64,000 nucleotides of DNA. It comes from Candidatus Melainabacteria bacterium (lineage in GTDB: Bacteria > Cyanobacteriota > Vampirovibrionia > Gastranaerophilales > Gastranaerophilaceae). Made by a program: the position numbers and the translations under genes. Shown here in pieces: positions 53,305-63,184 of this stretch. The DNA lies in contig CP091731.1 of assembly GCA_022009935.1 (NCBI GenBank), forward strand, positions 310,001 through 374,000, in the 5' to 3' direction. The first letter of the stretch is position 1, and each line of letters starts with the position of its first letter. The notes beneath the pieces were generated by a model. That model saw only the letters and a program-made list of their open reading frames with translations, searched no databases and was not told where the DNA came from.

Positions 53305-55456
53305 ACACTTGTAAAAGCTTTTTTCAATTTCACCATGTCCAAATTGATGTTGTTAAATGATATTGTTTTCGTTAAATTTGTTGTTCCCAAAATTTTATAA
53401 TCTATATTGTTTTTTTCTAAAATTTCTTTTTAACATTTCTTGTTTTGATGTTGATATTAAATACCTTGGAATTTGTGCTTCTGAAAACAATTCTTTATAA
53501 TGATTATTATTTTTGTTGTTAAAAACCAAAGTTCCATCAAAGCCCAATTCATTTTTTAACAATCCTTTAAATAAAGAACCCAAAAGCCCTCCTGTGTGAA
53601 TTGGAGTTGAGGAATTTATGATATTTTTTTGTTTAAATCAAAAATGATATTTTTGAACATAATTTCTTTTTATAGTCAACTCTGTCAATTTTACCCACAA
53701 CTTTGTCAAACAACACATATTGATAAAAACTGCCACCAATATGCATTTTTTCATCAATCGACTTTCCAAGCAAAAATATTGTTTCGTTGTTTGAAAAATA
53801 ATTTTTTATAACAGATTTATAACTATCGGCTCTGCCTACCATTGCCAATACAACAGTCGGGTAAATCGGCTTATTGTTTGTTTCATTGTACATTGAAACA
53901 TTACCTGATACCACAGGTACATTCAGCTTTCTTGAAACATTAGCCAAACCTTCAACTGATTTTACAAATTGATAACTTATATCATCATTTTCAATATTGG
54001 CAAAGTTTAAACAATTTGTAAGCCCGACAGGTTCAAAGCCTTGAGACACTAACTTTCGATAAGCTTCAATGAAGGTACTTTCAACTCCGTTTTTAGGTGA
54101 AAGATAAACTTTTTGCGGGTTAGAATCAATTGTTACTCCCAAAATATTATTCTCATCAATATAAACAGATGACACACCACCACATAGACTAGGTTCAATT
54201 ATTGTCTTATTACCAACGGTATAGTCAAATTGTTCAAATATGTCACTTTTATCCTTGAAATTTGGGTGTGAAATAATTTTTATTATATCATTTTCAATAT
54301 CAGTACAAACTTCTTGAATTTGAACTTTTTCAAGTTTTTTAATATATTTTGGCTTTTTTAATTTTAATTTATATTCAAAAGGTTGTTTTAGAATATTTAC
54401 AGGCAAAGAAGCCAGTTTTTTTCGTTAAAATAAACATTATATTCTTTTTTTCAATTGTATGTCCGATGATTGAAGCGCCTATTTCATATCTGTTTGCAAT
54501 ATTTAAAACTTCTGCCAAATTACAATCTTCAACAAGAACAACCATTCGTTCTTGAGATTCTGAAAAGCATAATCTGGTGTGGCAAAATATTTTTTTCTCT
54601 TAAATGCACGTTATTTAAGTTTAAATTAATGCCACAATTGCCGTTTGCAACAAGTTCTGAAGTTGAAGACAAAATACCGGCAGCACCACAATCTTGAGAA
54701 GCAAAGACAAGTTTTTTGTCAAAAATTTCTTTCAATCCCATAATCAATTTTCTTTTCATAAACGGGTCTGAAATCTGGACAGACAATCTGTCATTTTTTT
54801 GTCATCATAGTTTGAATTTAGATTTTTAGAGGCAAAAGTTGCTCCATTGACACCATCGGAACCTGTTGTAGAGCCAAGCAACACAACATTCAAATTCGGT
54901 TTGGCTTTTGACAAGATAACATCATTAGGTTTGACAACCCCTAAAGCAAGAACATTTACAATGGCATAGTCATTATAGCAATCTAAAAATTGTGTTTCTC
55001 CACAAACTGTTGGAATACCTATAGAATTGCCATAAGTGCTTATTCCGCGAACAACTTCATTAAAAATATTTAGATTTTTTTTATATTTTAAGTTTCCAAA
55101 TTTAATGGAATTGCCAAGCAAAAGACATTTGCAGTTTAAAGTTAAAATGTCACGAACAATTCCACCAATTCCTGTAGCCGCTCCTTCATAAGGACTTACG
55201 GCGCTTGGATGATTGTGTGATTCAAGTTTAAAAAAACATATTTCTCACCAAATTCTATAGCACCTGCGTTTTCCTCAGACATTATTGCTTTCTTGTGCTT
55301 TAATTTTTTTATATATCTTTTAGAATGCTTATAGGAACAGTGTTCTGAAGTCATTGAAGCAAGTACCAATGTTTCAAAGTCATTTGGTTCACGCCCAAGA
55401 CGTTTTTTTATTGTTTTATATTCATATTTTGTTAGAGTATATATATTTTTTTCCAT
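53301..55456 (-). CDS. purL: Phosphoribosylformylglycinamidine synthase subunit PurL
   Basis: About 717 residues. It starts with RLGREPNDFETLVLASMTSE-HCSYKHS. Next come HNHPSAVSPYEGAATGIGG-like (across a break at 55230), STYGNSIGIPTVCGETQF, LLGSTTGSDGVNGATFASKN, LVFASQDCGAAGILSSTSEL, and in the second half EPVGLTNCLNFANIENDDIS and VPVVSGNVSMYNETNNKPIY. It is the small PurL form that needs PurS and PurQ, and converts FGAR to FGAM. Breaks lie near 53430, 53635, 54425, 54570, 54785 and 55235. It is last in purS-purQ-purL. Confidence 0.93.
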
Positions 55457-55461
55457 ATTCT

Positions 55462-56121
55462 TTATTTTTTATATTTTAAGCAAAATTTCTTTTTTAATAA
55501 ATTCAAAAATAATTTTCCGTCTTGGCTTTTGGAATAATCAAAAACCGCACGTTCAGGATGAGGCATCAAGCCCCATTATATGATTTTCACTGTCATATAA
55601 GCCTGCAATTGATAAAATGGGCCGTTTACCTTTTCTTCATAAGTCAAAAAATCCATTTTTTTCTCTTTAATAATTTTTATATCATTAGAAGAAGCATAAA
55701 ATTGCCTTCAAAATGAGCTATTGGCAGATTTAAACATAAATTTTTCATTTTCATAATTTAATTTCAAATTGACAGATTTTGAAATAAATCTGTTATTTTT
55801 ATTGTATGTTAAAGCTCCCGGAAGCAATGATGTTTCACAAAGAATTTGAAATCCGTTACAAATTCCAATGACTAAACCTGATTTACTTTTAATATATTCT
55901 TTTATTCTACTTATAATAGGGCTAAATTTTGCAAGACGTCCGGAAGCAACATAATCGCCAAAAGAAAAACCACCCGGTAAAATTATCATTTTATATTCAA
56001 ATAAATTATTAATATTTTCATTATGATAAATATAAGAACAATTAAAACCTAAAAATTTTAAAACATGAAAAGTATCCTCTTCACAATTAGTTCCAGGAAA
56101 TATGATAATTCCAACTTTCAT
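55462..56121 (-). CDS. purQ: Phosphoribosylformylglycinamidine synthase glutaminase subunit PurQ
   Basis: About 220 residues of class I glutamine amidotransferase. It has KVGIIIFPGTNCEEDTFHVL, MIILPGGFSFGDYVASGRLA, VIGICNGFQILCET with the nucleophile Cys, and PIAHFEGNFYASSND (catalytic His) in corrected frame. It supplies ammonia to PurL. Its ATG overlaps the purS stop by ATGA and it ends 5 bp before the purL ATG. Breaks cluster at 55570-55705. Confidence 0.92.
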
Positions 56122-56376
56122 AAAGTTTGAACCTCAACAATTTCATAAGTTTCTAAAATCGGATTAATAAACACCTCTTCAATAATATCAACCGCTATTT
56201 TCTCAGCTTGGATATTGTCATTTGCCTGAACTTCAAACTCAAAATATTTTCCCACATGAACATTTGCATTTTGAGAAAACAAATCAAGTCGATTTATAAC
56301 GCTTGAAACAGCCTCTCCTTTTGCATCTTTTTATACCATTTTTTAGTTTAACTATAACTTTATATTTATATAACAT
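56118..56376 (-). CDS. purS: Phosphoribosylformylglycinamidine synthase subunit PurS
   Basis: About 85 residues: MLYKYKVIVKLKNGIKDAKG (corrected near 56332), EAVSSVINRLDLFSQNANVH, VGKYFEFEVQAND, VDIIEEVFINPILETYEIV. This is the small PurS fold that bridges PurL and PurQ. It is first in the operon. ATATG overlaps allow coupled translation of all three subunits. Confidence 0.9.
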
Positions 56377-56420
56377 ATAATTATTATACATTTAAAATAT
56401 TTTCATAGTTTGAATTTTTT

Positions 56421-56541
56421 ATATGACGGGCTACCGCATGTTCAACGATTTGACTTCATTCACCAACGCGGATTGATTTTAGATTAGTTATAGCGTTGAA
56501 GTTCAATTAATACTTTTACGAAACATTTTTTTGTTTTAGGT
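56421..56541 (+). repeat. ~120-bp repeat, left cluster copy 1
   Basis: It starts ATATGACGGGCTACCGC. It contains TTCACCAACGCGGATTGATT and AGTTATAGCGTTGAAGTTCA, and ends in TTTTGTTTTAGGTTT. The same order is found in all copies. Confidence 0.85.
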
Positions 56542-56664
56542 TTATATGACGAGCTATCGCCCCTCATCCTTTCTTATTAATTCACCAACGCGGATTGATT
56601 TTAGATTAGTTATAGCGTTGAAGTTCAATTATATCTTTTTTCTTCATGTTTTTGTTTTAGGTTT
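56542..56664 (+). repeat. ~120-bp repeat, left cluster copy 2
   Basis: Directly follows copy 1 and keeps ATATGACGAGCTATCGC, the CACCAACGCGGATTGA core and the TTTTGTTTTAGG end. The stretch between GCTATCGC and CACCAACG differs. Confidence 0.85.
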
Positions 56665-57606
56665 ATATGACGGGCTGCGGATTCGTCGTTGGCTTTGCCT
56701 GATTGTGAGGAGAAAAGCGTAAGCCGTGCGTAAAACAAAGCCAAAACGGCTCAGTTTTGGATTTGTTTGAGCAGTTAATGAGCGACGTAAGAGTTTTCGA
56801 AGAAAACTCCACAGGAGCAAAAACTGAACGGGTGAAATAATTTTGTAAAAATTATGAAACGGGTTGCATAGTTCCGAACCCGACGTAATCCAAGACAGCG
56901 CGCGTTCAACAATTTGACTTCATTCCCCAACGCGGATTGATTTTAGATTAGTTATAGCGTTGAAGTTCAATTAATGCTTTTTGTTAGACATTTTATGTTT
57001 TTTTCCGCCTGGGGAATCCACCCTCATTTCATTCGGGTGTCTGTCCTACGGCGGATATATTACCTAAAGGGGAAGCTTTGCTTCCCCTTTAACCCCAACA
57101 CATTTTATATACAATTCCACAGGTTGCAAAAGCATGAAAACAAAAAAGGCTAAGAATGAAAGCAATAATGGCAACCCATACGCAGTCGTGAACAATTATC
57201 ACTGTCTTGGATTTCCTTCTCGCTCAAAACACTCCGCCTGTCGCCCTTTGGGCTTGCCGGCGTCGCTTTTTCGCTCCCCGGGACTCCGCCCGTCCGGAAA
57301 TCCGCTAACGAAACAACATCAGGCAGCCGTCTGTTTGAGTGCGCAGCACGAGTTAAGGCTGCTTTGGTTGAGTTTAGTGATAATGTGAACGCCAAAGGGG
57401 GTTGCGTTTTTTGTGCAACTTTGACACCAAAAGCGGATTTGCGTACGGATGGAGCGGAGCGAATCCGGATAGCGAACAGACCGTGCCGGCTTGTACAAGG
57501 CACATAAGGCACGGTTCTGTGAGCTTGGAGCAAATCCAAGACAGTTGCCCCGTCCGGAGGACTTTAAATATATAATTAACGTTTTTATGAATACAAACAA
57601 AATAAT
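56665..57606. other. GC-rich gene-free island between inverted repeat clusters
   Basis: About 940 bp with much higher G+C than the rest of the window, strongest at 57160-57560. It contains a partial copy of the 120-bp repeat (56900-57000). It also has a hairpin-like TTCGAAGAAAACTCC region near 56795 and an AGGGGAAGCTTTGCTTCCCC inverted repeat at 57066-57085. Open frames here are short, lack ribosome-binding sites and do not resemble proteins I know, so I treat the region as non-coding. Confidence 0.6.
56900..57000 (+). repeat. ~120-bp repeat, left cluster copy 3 (partial)
   Basis: It starts inside the unit (GCGCGTTCAACAATTTGACT) and keeps CAACGCGGATTGATTTTAGA, TAGCGTTGAAGTTCAATTAA and a shortened end. 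It is separated from copies 1 and 2 by about 235 bp of GC-richer sequence. Confidence 0.8.
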
Positions 57607-57958
57607 TAAAAGTATTAATTGAACTTCAACGTTATAATCGAACTAAAGTCAACACACATTGGTGAATGACATTTAAAATCGAACACGCGATAGCCCGTCA
57701 TATAAAACTAAAACAAAAAACATTTCGTAAAAAACATTGCTTGGACTTCAACGCTATAATCGAACTAAAGTCAACACACATTGGTGAATGACATTTAAAA
57801 TCGAACACGCGATAGCCCGTCATATAAAACTAAAACAAAAAACATTTCGTAAAAAACATTGCTTGGACTTCAACGCTATAATCGAACTAAAGTCAACACA
57901 CATTGGTGAATGACATTTAAAATCGAACACGCGATAGCCCGTCATATAAAAGCCTATT
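57607..57958 (-). repeat. ~122-bp tandem repeat, three copies, inverted relative to the left cluster
   Basis: ACTTCAACG(C/T)TATAATCG recurs at 57623, 57745 and 57867, giving a 122-bp period. Each unit has AACACACATTGGTGAATGAC, TCGAACACGCGATAGCCCGT and CATATAAAACTAAAACAAAA. The reverse complement aligns with the left cluster units (GACGGGCTATCGC..., CACCAATG, TATAGCGTTGAAGT). Confidence 0.9.
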
Positions 57959-58075
57959 TTCGCCTCAATCAACGTAAAATTATATATAACTAAACATGTG
58001 ATGAAATAAAACAATGAATTGACAAATCATTTAATTTTTAATACATTAAGTTTAGGAATTAAGAATTTTTGAAGC

Positions 58076-58104
58076 AGAGTAACAATAATGTTACTCTTTT
58101 TTTT
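58076..58104 (+). terminator. Rho-independent terminator before serS
   Basis: AGAGTAACA / TGTTACTCT with a 4-nt loop and a run of eight T. It lies 58 bp upstream of the serS ATG with no coding gene before it on this strand, so it ends either an untranslated transcript from the repeat region or a leader RNA. Confidence 0.85.
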
Positions 58105-58161
58105 ATTTTATAGTAAAATAAACTATAGAATTATTATTAACGAATGAGAGGAATGTAATTT

Positions 58162-59428
58162 ATGTTGGATATAAAGTTAATACGTGAAAATCCTGACAGA
58201 GTGAATGAACTTTTAAAACGACGTAATGGCGAATTAAGCGTTGATGAAGTGATAGAATTGGATTCAAACAGACGAAAAATCCAAACAACAATAGATGAGT
58301 TAAGAAATAAAAGGAAAAATGATTCACAAAAAATAGGCTTGATGAAGAAAAACGGTGAAGATACAACTTCTCTTCAAGAAGCTGTTAAAAACCTTGGCGA
58401 AGAAATTAAAGAATTGGAAGAAGAAGAAATTGTTTTAAATGACAGAATTACAAGCCTTTTGCTTACTACACCAAATCTTCCGCAAGAAGGTGTTCCGATT
58501 GGAGAAGATGATACAAAAAATGTTGTTATCGGTTCTTGGGGTGAGATAAGGAAATTTGATTTTGAACCTAAACCACACTGGGATATCGCTACACAAAATG
58601 ATATAATTGACTTTGAAAGAGGGGTAAAGCTTGCGCAATCGCGTTTTACATTGTATAAAAATAAAGGTGCAAAACTTGAACGCGCAATTATAAATTTCTT
58701 TCTTGATATTCATACAAATGAGCATGGATATCAAGAAATTTTTGCCACCTTTTATGGTAAACTCTCAAACCATCAAGGAACCGGACAATTGCCAAAATTC
58801 AAAGAGGACATGTATAAATGTGAAAATGAGGATTTATACTTAATCCCAACTGCTGAAGTGCCTTTGACAAATATATATTCTAATGAAATAATTGATGAAG
58901 AACTTTTGCCTTGTCTTATGACTGCTTATACACCTTGTTTTCGCCGTGAAGCAGGGTCTGCAGGAAAAGATACAAGAGGGCTAATTCGAGTTCATCAATT
59001 TAATAAAGTTGAAATGGTGAAAATAACTCACCCTGAAAAAAGTGAAGAAGAACATCAAAAAATGGTGAAAAATGCTCAAAATGTTCTTGAATTGCTTGGC
59101 TTGCCATATAGAACAGTTGAGCTTTCAACAAGGTGATATGGGATTTTCTGCAAGCAAATGCTATGACATTGAAGTTTGGATGCCTTCTTACAAAATGTAT
59201 CGTGAAATTTCAAGCTGTTCAAATTGTACTGATTTTCAAGCACGTCGAGCTAATATAAGATATCGCGACAAAAAAACAGGAAAGTTAAATTTTGTTCATA
59301 CTTTAAATGGTTCAGGTGTGGCTGTTGGAAGAACGGTTGCTGCGATTTTGGAAAATTATCAACAAGCAGACGGGTCTGTTATAATACCTGATGTTTTAAG
59401 AAAATATACGGGTTTTGATAAAATATAA
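58162..59428 (+). CDS. serS: Seryl-tRNA synthetase
   Basis: About 422 residues. The N-terminal coiled-coil arm spans residues 30-100 (ELRNKRKNDSQKIGLMKKNG, LGEEIKELEEEEIVLNDRIT). The class II motifs follow: HWDIATQNDIIDFERG, LYLIPTAEVPLTNIY, PCFRREAGSAGKDTRGLIRV-HQFNKVEM (motif 2) and LNGSGVAVGRTVAAILENYQ (motif 3). One break near 59125 separates the last 100 residues. GAGGA precedes the ATG. The stop overlaps the tmk start (TAATG). Confidence 0.95.
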
Positions 59429-60042
59429 TGAGAAAAAATGGACTATTTATTACATTTGAAGGTATAGACGGCTGTGGAAAAACGACACAGTTGAATTTAT
59501 TGCATAATTTTTTGACAAGCAAAGGCTATGAAGTTGTTCTTACTCGTGAGCCCGGGGGAAATCATCAACTCGGACAACAAATAAGAAACATTCTTCTTCA
59601 TGCCAAATGTGAAGTTGACAGCAAAGCTGAAATGTTTCTGTTTTTGGCAGATAGAGCTCAACATATTGGCAAGTTTGTTTTACCTTCCTTAAAAGAAGGG
59701 AAGATAGTTTTATGCGACAGGCACACCGATTCAACACTTGCCTATCAAGGGTATGGAAGAGGTCAAAGTTTGGATGAGATAATTTGTTTGAACAACATTG
59801 CAACAAACAATATTAAACCAGATTTGACTCTTTTGTTTGATGTTGACATTGAAACTTCAAATACAAGAGTCGGAAAAAAAAAAGACAGAATGGAAAGTGC
59901 AGGTTCTTTGTTCTTGGAAAAAGTTCGATTAGGCTATTTAACCATTGCAAAAAATAATCCTGAAAGAGTAAAAGTTATAAATGCAACAAAATCCATTGAA
60001 GAGGTGTTTGAAAATACAAAAAATATGCTGAAGATGTTTTAA
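59428..60042 (+). CDS. tmk: Thymidylate kinase
   Basis: A complete 204-residue protein. The P-loop is FEGIDGCGKTTQ, the DRX/LID-like segments are TREPGGNHQLGQQIR and LFLADRAQHI, and the catalytic region is VLCDRHTDSTLAYQGYGRG. DVDIETSNTRVGKKKDRMES completes it. It phosphorylates dTMP to dTDP. It starts inside the serS stop and is followed 24 bp later by a small gene. Confidence 0.94.
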   Translation: MRKNGLFITFEGIDGCGKTTQLNLLHNFLTSKGYEVVLTREPGGNHQLGQQIRNILLHAKCEVDSKAEMFLFLADRAQHIGKFVLPSLKEGKIVLCDRHTDSTLAYQGYGRGQSLDEIICLNNIATNNIKPDLTLLFDVDIETSNTRVGKKKDRMESAGSLFLEKVRLGYLTIAKNNPERVKVINATKSIEEVFENTKNMLKMF

Positions 60043-60066
60043 AAAAGCTTGAGGAGAATGCTTAAA

Positions 60067-60396
60067 ATGACAAATTTTAGAAGATGGTATGACAATGACC
60101 CCATATTAAAAGAAGCACTTGAACTGCTTAAAGAACAAGATGATTTGACACAAAGTGAAGCTGCAAAGTTTATGATGCAAATAAAAGAACAAGTGGCAGC
60201 TGATGTAATTGAACGTGTTTATGAAATTGTAAATCAATATGGCGATGGCAAAGGTAACCGTTGGTATGACAGTGACCCATTCTTATTAAAAGCTATTGAG
60301 TTTTTGCGTGAAGCACCTCCAAAAGTTCAAAGAAAAGCTGCTTTAAAATTATTGTTGGCGCTTGAAAATAACAGTTTTGATAATTTAGAAATGTAA
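60067..60396 (+). CDS. Small helical protein with an internal duplication
   Basis: About 109 residues: MTNFRRWYDNDPILKEALEL, SEAAKFMMQIKEQVAADVIE, then NRWYDSDPFLLKAIEFLREA and QRKAALKLLLALENNSFDNL. The R-W-Y-D-x-D-P-x-L-x-x-A motif occurs twice, about 55 residues apart. I chose the ATG at 60067 because GAGGAG at 60051 has usable spacing from it, while the ATG at 60058 is too close. No family name recalled with confidence. It lies between tmk and folE2. Confidence 0.65.
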   Translation: MTNFRRWYDNDPILKEALELLKEQDDLTQSEAAKFMMQIKEQVAADVIERVYEIVNQYGDGKGNRWYDSDPFLLKAIEFLREAPPKVQRKAALKLLLALENNSFDNLEM

Positions 60397-60412
60397 GTTT
60401 TAAGTGAAAAAA

Positions 60413-61198
60413 ATGCTTGAAGATATACAAAAATAAAACGATAGTCGTGGTATTGATATTCAAAAGGTAGGTGTCAAAGATGTTGAAGTGCCTTTGATTA
60501 TCCAAAGAAAATGTGATGACAATCAGGTTGTTTATGCAAAAGCCCGTTTAAATGTGGCCTTGCCTAAAAATTTTAAAGGGACTCACATGTCAAGGTTTGT
60601 TGAGGTGCTCAATGAATGGCGACAAAAAAATTTGTTGGGCGTGGATATAAAAGGTTGTCTTGCTGAAGTTTGTAATAAACTTAATTCAAAAAGTGCAGAG
60701 CTTGAATTCAAATTTAAATATTTTATCGAAAAGAAAGCACCGGTAAGCGGTTTAAAATCTACAATGTGTTATGACTGTTCATTTGAGGGCAAGCTTAATC
60801 AATTTGGTGATTATCGTTTTATACTTGGAGTCAAGGTGCCATTGACAACTTTGTGTCCTTGTTCAAAAGAAATTTCAGATTATAGCGCTCACAATCAAAG
60901 AGCTGTTGCAAGTGTTAAAATAAGCTATGACAACGATAAGCATATTTGGCTTGAGGATTTGATTGAAACAGTTGAAAATTGTGCTTCTTGTGAATTATAT
61001 CCGCTTCTTAAACGAGTTGATGAAAAGTATGTGACAGAAAAAGCATATAACAATCCAAAGTTTGTTGAGGATGTTTTGCGTGATATTGTTTTGTGTTTTA
61101 AACAAAATGAAATTATTAAGTATTATGAAGTTGAAATAGAGTCGTTTGAAAGCATACATAATCATAGTGCTTGGGCTTACCAGTGTGAGGAAAAATAA
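60413..61198 (+). CDS. folE2: GTP cyclohydrolase FolE2
   Basis: About 262 residues. The start is MLEDIQNKNDSRGIDIQKVG (corrected near 60435). Key blocks are VDIKGCLAEVCNKLNSKSAE, YFIEKKAPVSGLKSTMCYDC, KVPLTTLCPCSKEISDYSAH-NQR, containing the metal Cys and conserved His, and SFESIHNHSAWAY. FolE2 opens GTP to dihydroneopterin triphosphate, the first step of folate and queuosine synthesis, and works with metals other than zinc. The ribosome-binding site is weak; coupling to the gene before it is likely. Confidence 0.92.
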
Positions 61199-61216
61199 AT
61201 TAAGGAGAATAAAATT

Positions 61217-62467
61217 ATGATTAAAGAATTATTTAACGATTATGTGCAGAATCTTGAAACTTATATTATGTTTCAAATAAAACAAATGGCTCAAGATTTG
61301 AAACCGGAACTTGACAAAAGAAACAGAACACCGATATCTTTGTCAATGGGTGCGCCGACTCAAAATCCACCAAAGTTTGTTATTGAAAAATTAAAAGAAG
61401 CTTTAACTATTGATGGTATTCACACTTATTCATCTCCAAAAGGTGAGCAATATTTTTTGGATGCAGTGAAAACAAGAATGAAAAGTCGTTTTGGTGTGGA
61501 ACTTGACAGCAAAACACAAATTTTTTCACTCATCGGTTCAAAAGAAGGCATTGCAAATATTATACGAGAATTGATTAATCCGAAAAATGAAGAAAAAGAA
61601 CGTGATATTATTCTTTTGCCAAATCCGGGATATGCTTCATATAAAGAAATGGTGAAAGTTTCAGGTGGTTTGGGATATAGTTTGCCTTTGACAAAAGAAA
61701 ATAATTATATGCCTGATTTGGAAGAAGTTGTTGAAAACCTTAAAAAAGAAGGCTATGATGAGAAAAAAAATAAAAGCTTTAATTGTAAATTATCCAAATA
61801 ATCCTTTAGGGGTTGGGGCAAGTAGAGAATATTTACAAAAAAGTTGTTGATTTTTGTAAAAAACGTAATATTTTGCTTATTTCTGATGCAGCATATTGTG
61901 ATATGTATTTTGATGAAAAAGAAAAACCTATAAGCATACTTGAACTGGATGGTGCAATGGATATAGCTGTTGAATTTCACAGTTTTTCAAAACCTTTTGC
62001 AATGACAGGTTGGCGTATCGGCTGGGTTTGTGGAAACAAAGAAGCTGTTTCGATGTTCGGCAAATTAAAATCGACAATTGACACAGGTATTTTTAAAGGA
62101 ATACAGTATGCGGCTTCTCAAGTTTTGAATTCAAGTGAGGGTGAAGAATATATTCAAAATGCCAATAAAGCATTTAAAGTAAAGCAGCAGATTGCTTTGG
62201 ACGGTTTTAAAGAGCTTGGTTGGGATTTTAGCAAAATTAATATTCCAAACACAACTTTTTATTTATGGCTTCCTATACCACCTAAGTACAAAACTTCTTG
62301 GGAATTTACTTGTGATGTTTTGAAAAAATCAGGTGTTGTTCTTGTTCCGGGACATGCTTTTGGTGATTTTGGAGAAGGGTTTTTCCGTGTTTCTAATGTT
62401 TGCAGTGATGAAAAATTAAAAAGAAGTGTTTAAACGTTTAAAAGAAGACGGATTTTTCTTTGAGTAA
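61217..62467 (+). CDS. Class I/II PLP aminotransferase (LL-diaminopimelate aminotransferase-like)
   Basis: About 417 residues. It has ISLSMGAPTQNPPKFVIEKL, IHTYSSPKGEQYFLDAVKTR, LIGSKEGIANIIRELI, ILLPNPGYASYKEMVKVSGG, NYPNNPLGVGAS, ISDAAYCDMYFDEKEKP, HSFSKPFAMTGWRIGWVCGN (PLP Lys) and VLVPGHAFGDFGEGFFRVS. The overall pattern resembles DapL and related aminotransferases; cyanobacteria use DapL for lysine and peptidoglycan precursors. Other amino-acid aminotransferases cannot be excluded. Breaks lie near 61765, 61820 and 62425. GGAG is 11 bp before the ATG. Confidence 0.82.
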
Positions 62468-62481
62468 AAAAGTTATAAATT

Positions 62482-62506
62482 AAACCGTGGCAAAAAGTCA
62501 CGGTTT
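62482..62506. other. Inverted repeat after the aminotransferase gene
   Basis: AAACCGTG / CACGGTTT with a 9-nt loop, 15 bp after the stop. No T-run follows on the plus strand, so termination is uncertain. Confidence 0.4.
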
Positions 62507-62548
62507 AAAAAATAAAAATAGTTTTATTAATACAGGATATACTCAATT

Positions 62549-63134
62549 ATGATTACGATTATAGATTATGGCGCCGGAAATGTCAGAAGCATTGAAAATA
62601 TGCTTGCTTTTTTTGTTGTGATTATCTTGTAACTTCCGATGAAAAAAAAATAGCATCGGCTTCAGCTTTGATATTCCCGGGACAAGGGCATTTTGAGCAA
62701 GCTGTTGAGAATTTAAAACGTAAAATCTTGTTGAGCCGATAAAATCTTTTATCGCATCCGGAAAACCTTTTTTGGGAATTTGTTTAGGCTTTCAAATTTT
62801 ATTTGAAAAAAGTGAAGAAGCACCGGAATTTCAAGGTTTATCTATATTAAAGGGTGAAGTTAAAAAATTTAATACAAAAAAGTTCCACAAATTGGATGGA
62901 ACAAAATTGAAACAACTAAAAATAATTCGTTTTTGGATAATGATTATTTTTATTTTGTTAATTCGTACTATGTAAAACCTGATGATAAAAGCATTATTTC
63001 TTCTTATAGTGATTATTATGGGAAATTTTGTGCTTCAATTGAGATTGATAACATCTGTGCTTGTCAATTTCACCCTGAAAAAAGTTCTGATGCCGGAATA
63101 AACTTTTTTAAAAAATGGATTGAAAAAAATTTAG
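62549..63134 (+). CDS. hisH: Imidazole glycerol phosphate synthase glutaminase subunit HisH
   Basis: About 195 residues with frame breaks near 62610, 62725 and 62895. It has MITIIDYGAGNVRSIENMLA, ALIFPGQGHFEQAVENLKRK, PFLGICLGFQILFE with the nucleophile Cys, HKIGWNKIETTKN, YFVNSYYVKPDD and CACQFHPEKSSDAGINFFKK-WIEK, with the catalytic His and Glu in the last block. HisH feeds ammonia to HisF. I end it at the TAG at 63132 after one homopolymer correction; uncorrected, the frame runs to 63208 with an unlike tail. Confidence 0.9.
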
Positions 63135-63184
63135 GCTATTCCGTCAACTTTTCTGTTTATAGAATTTGTTTTATCTACATCTCT

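Noticed and set aside
57134..57600. Overlapping open frames of 84-129 codons on both strands in the GC-rich island
   Set aside because: No ribosome-binding sites, no recognisable domains, and they overlap one another on both strands. High G+C alone makes stop codons rare there.
57607..57958. CRISPR array
   Set aside because: The period is 122 bp and the whole unit is repeated, with no short repeat/variable spacer pattern and no cas genes in the window.
56421..57958. Integron attC array
   Set aside because: There are no cassette genes between the units and no integrase in the window, and I could not find the paired GTTRRRY/RYYYAAC ends.
57960..58161. T-box leader of serS
   Set aside because: A terminator is present, but I see no T-box sequence or specifier stem, and the leader is short.
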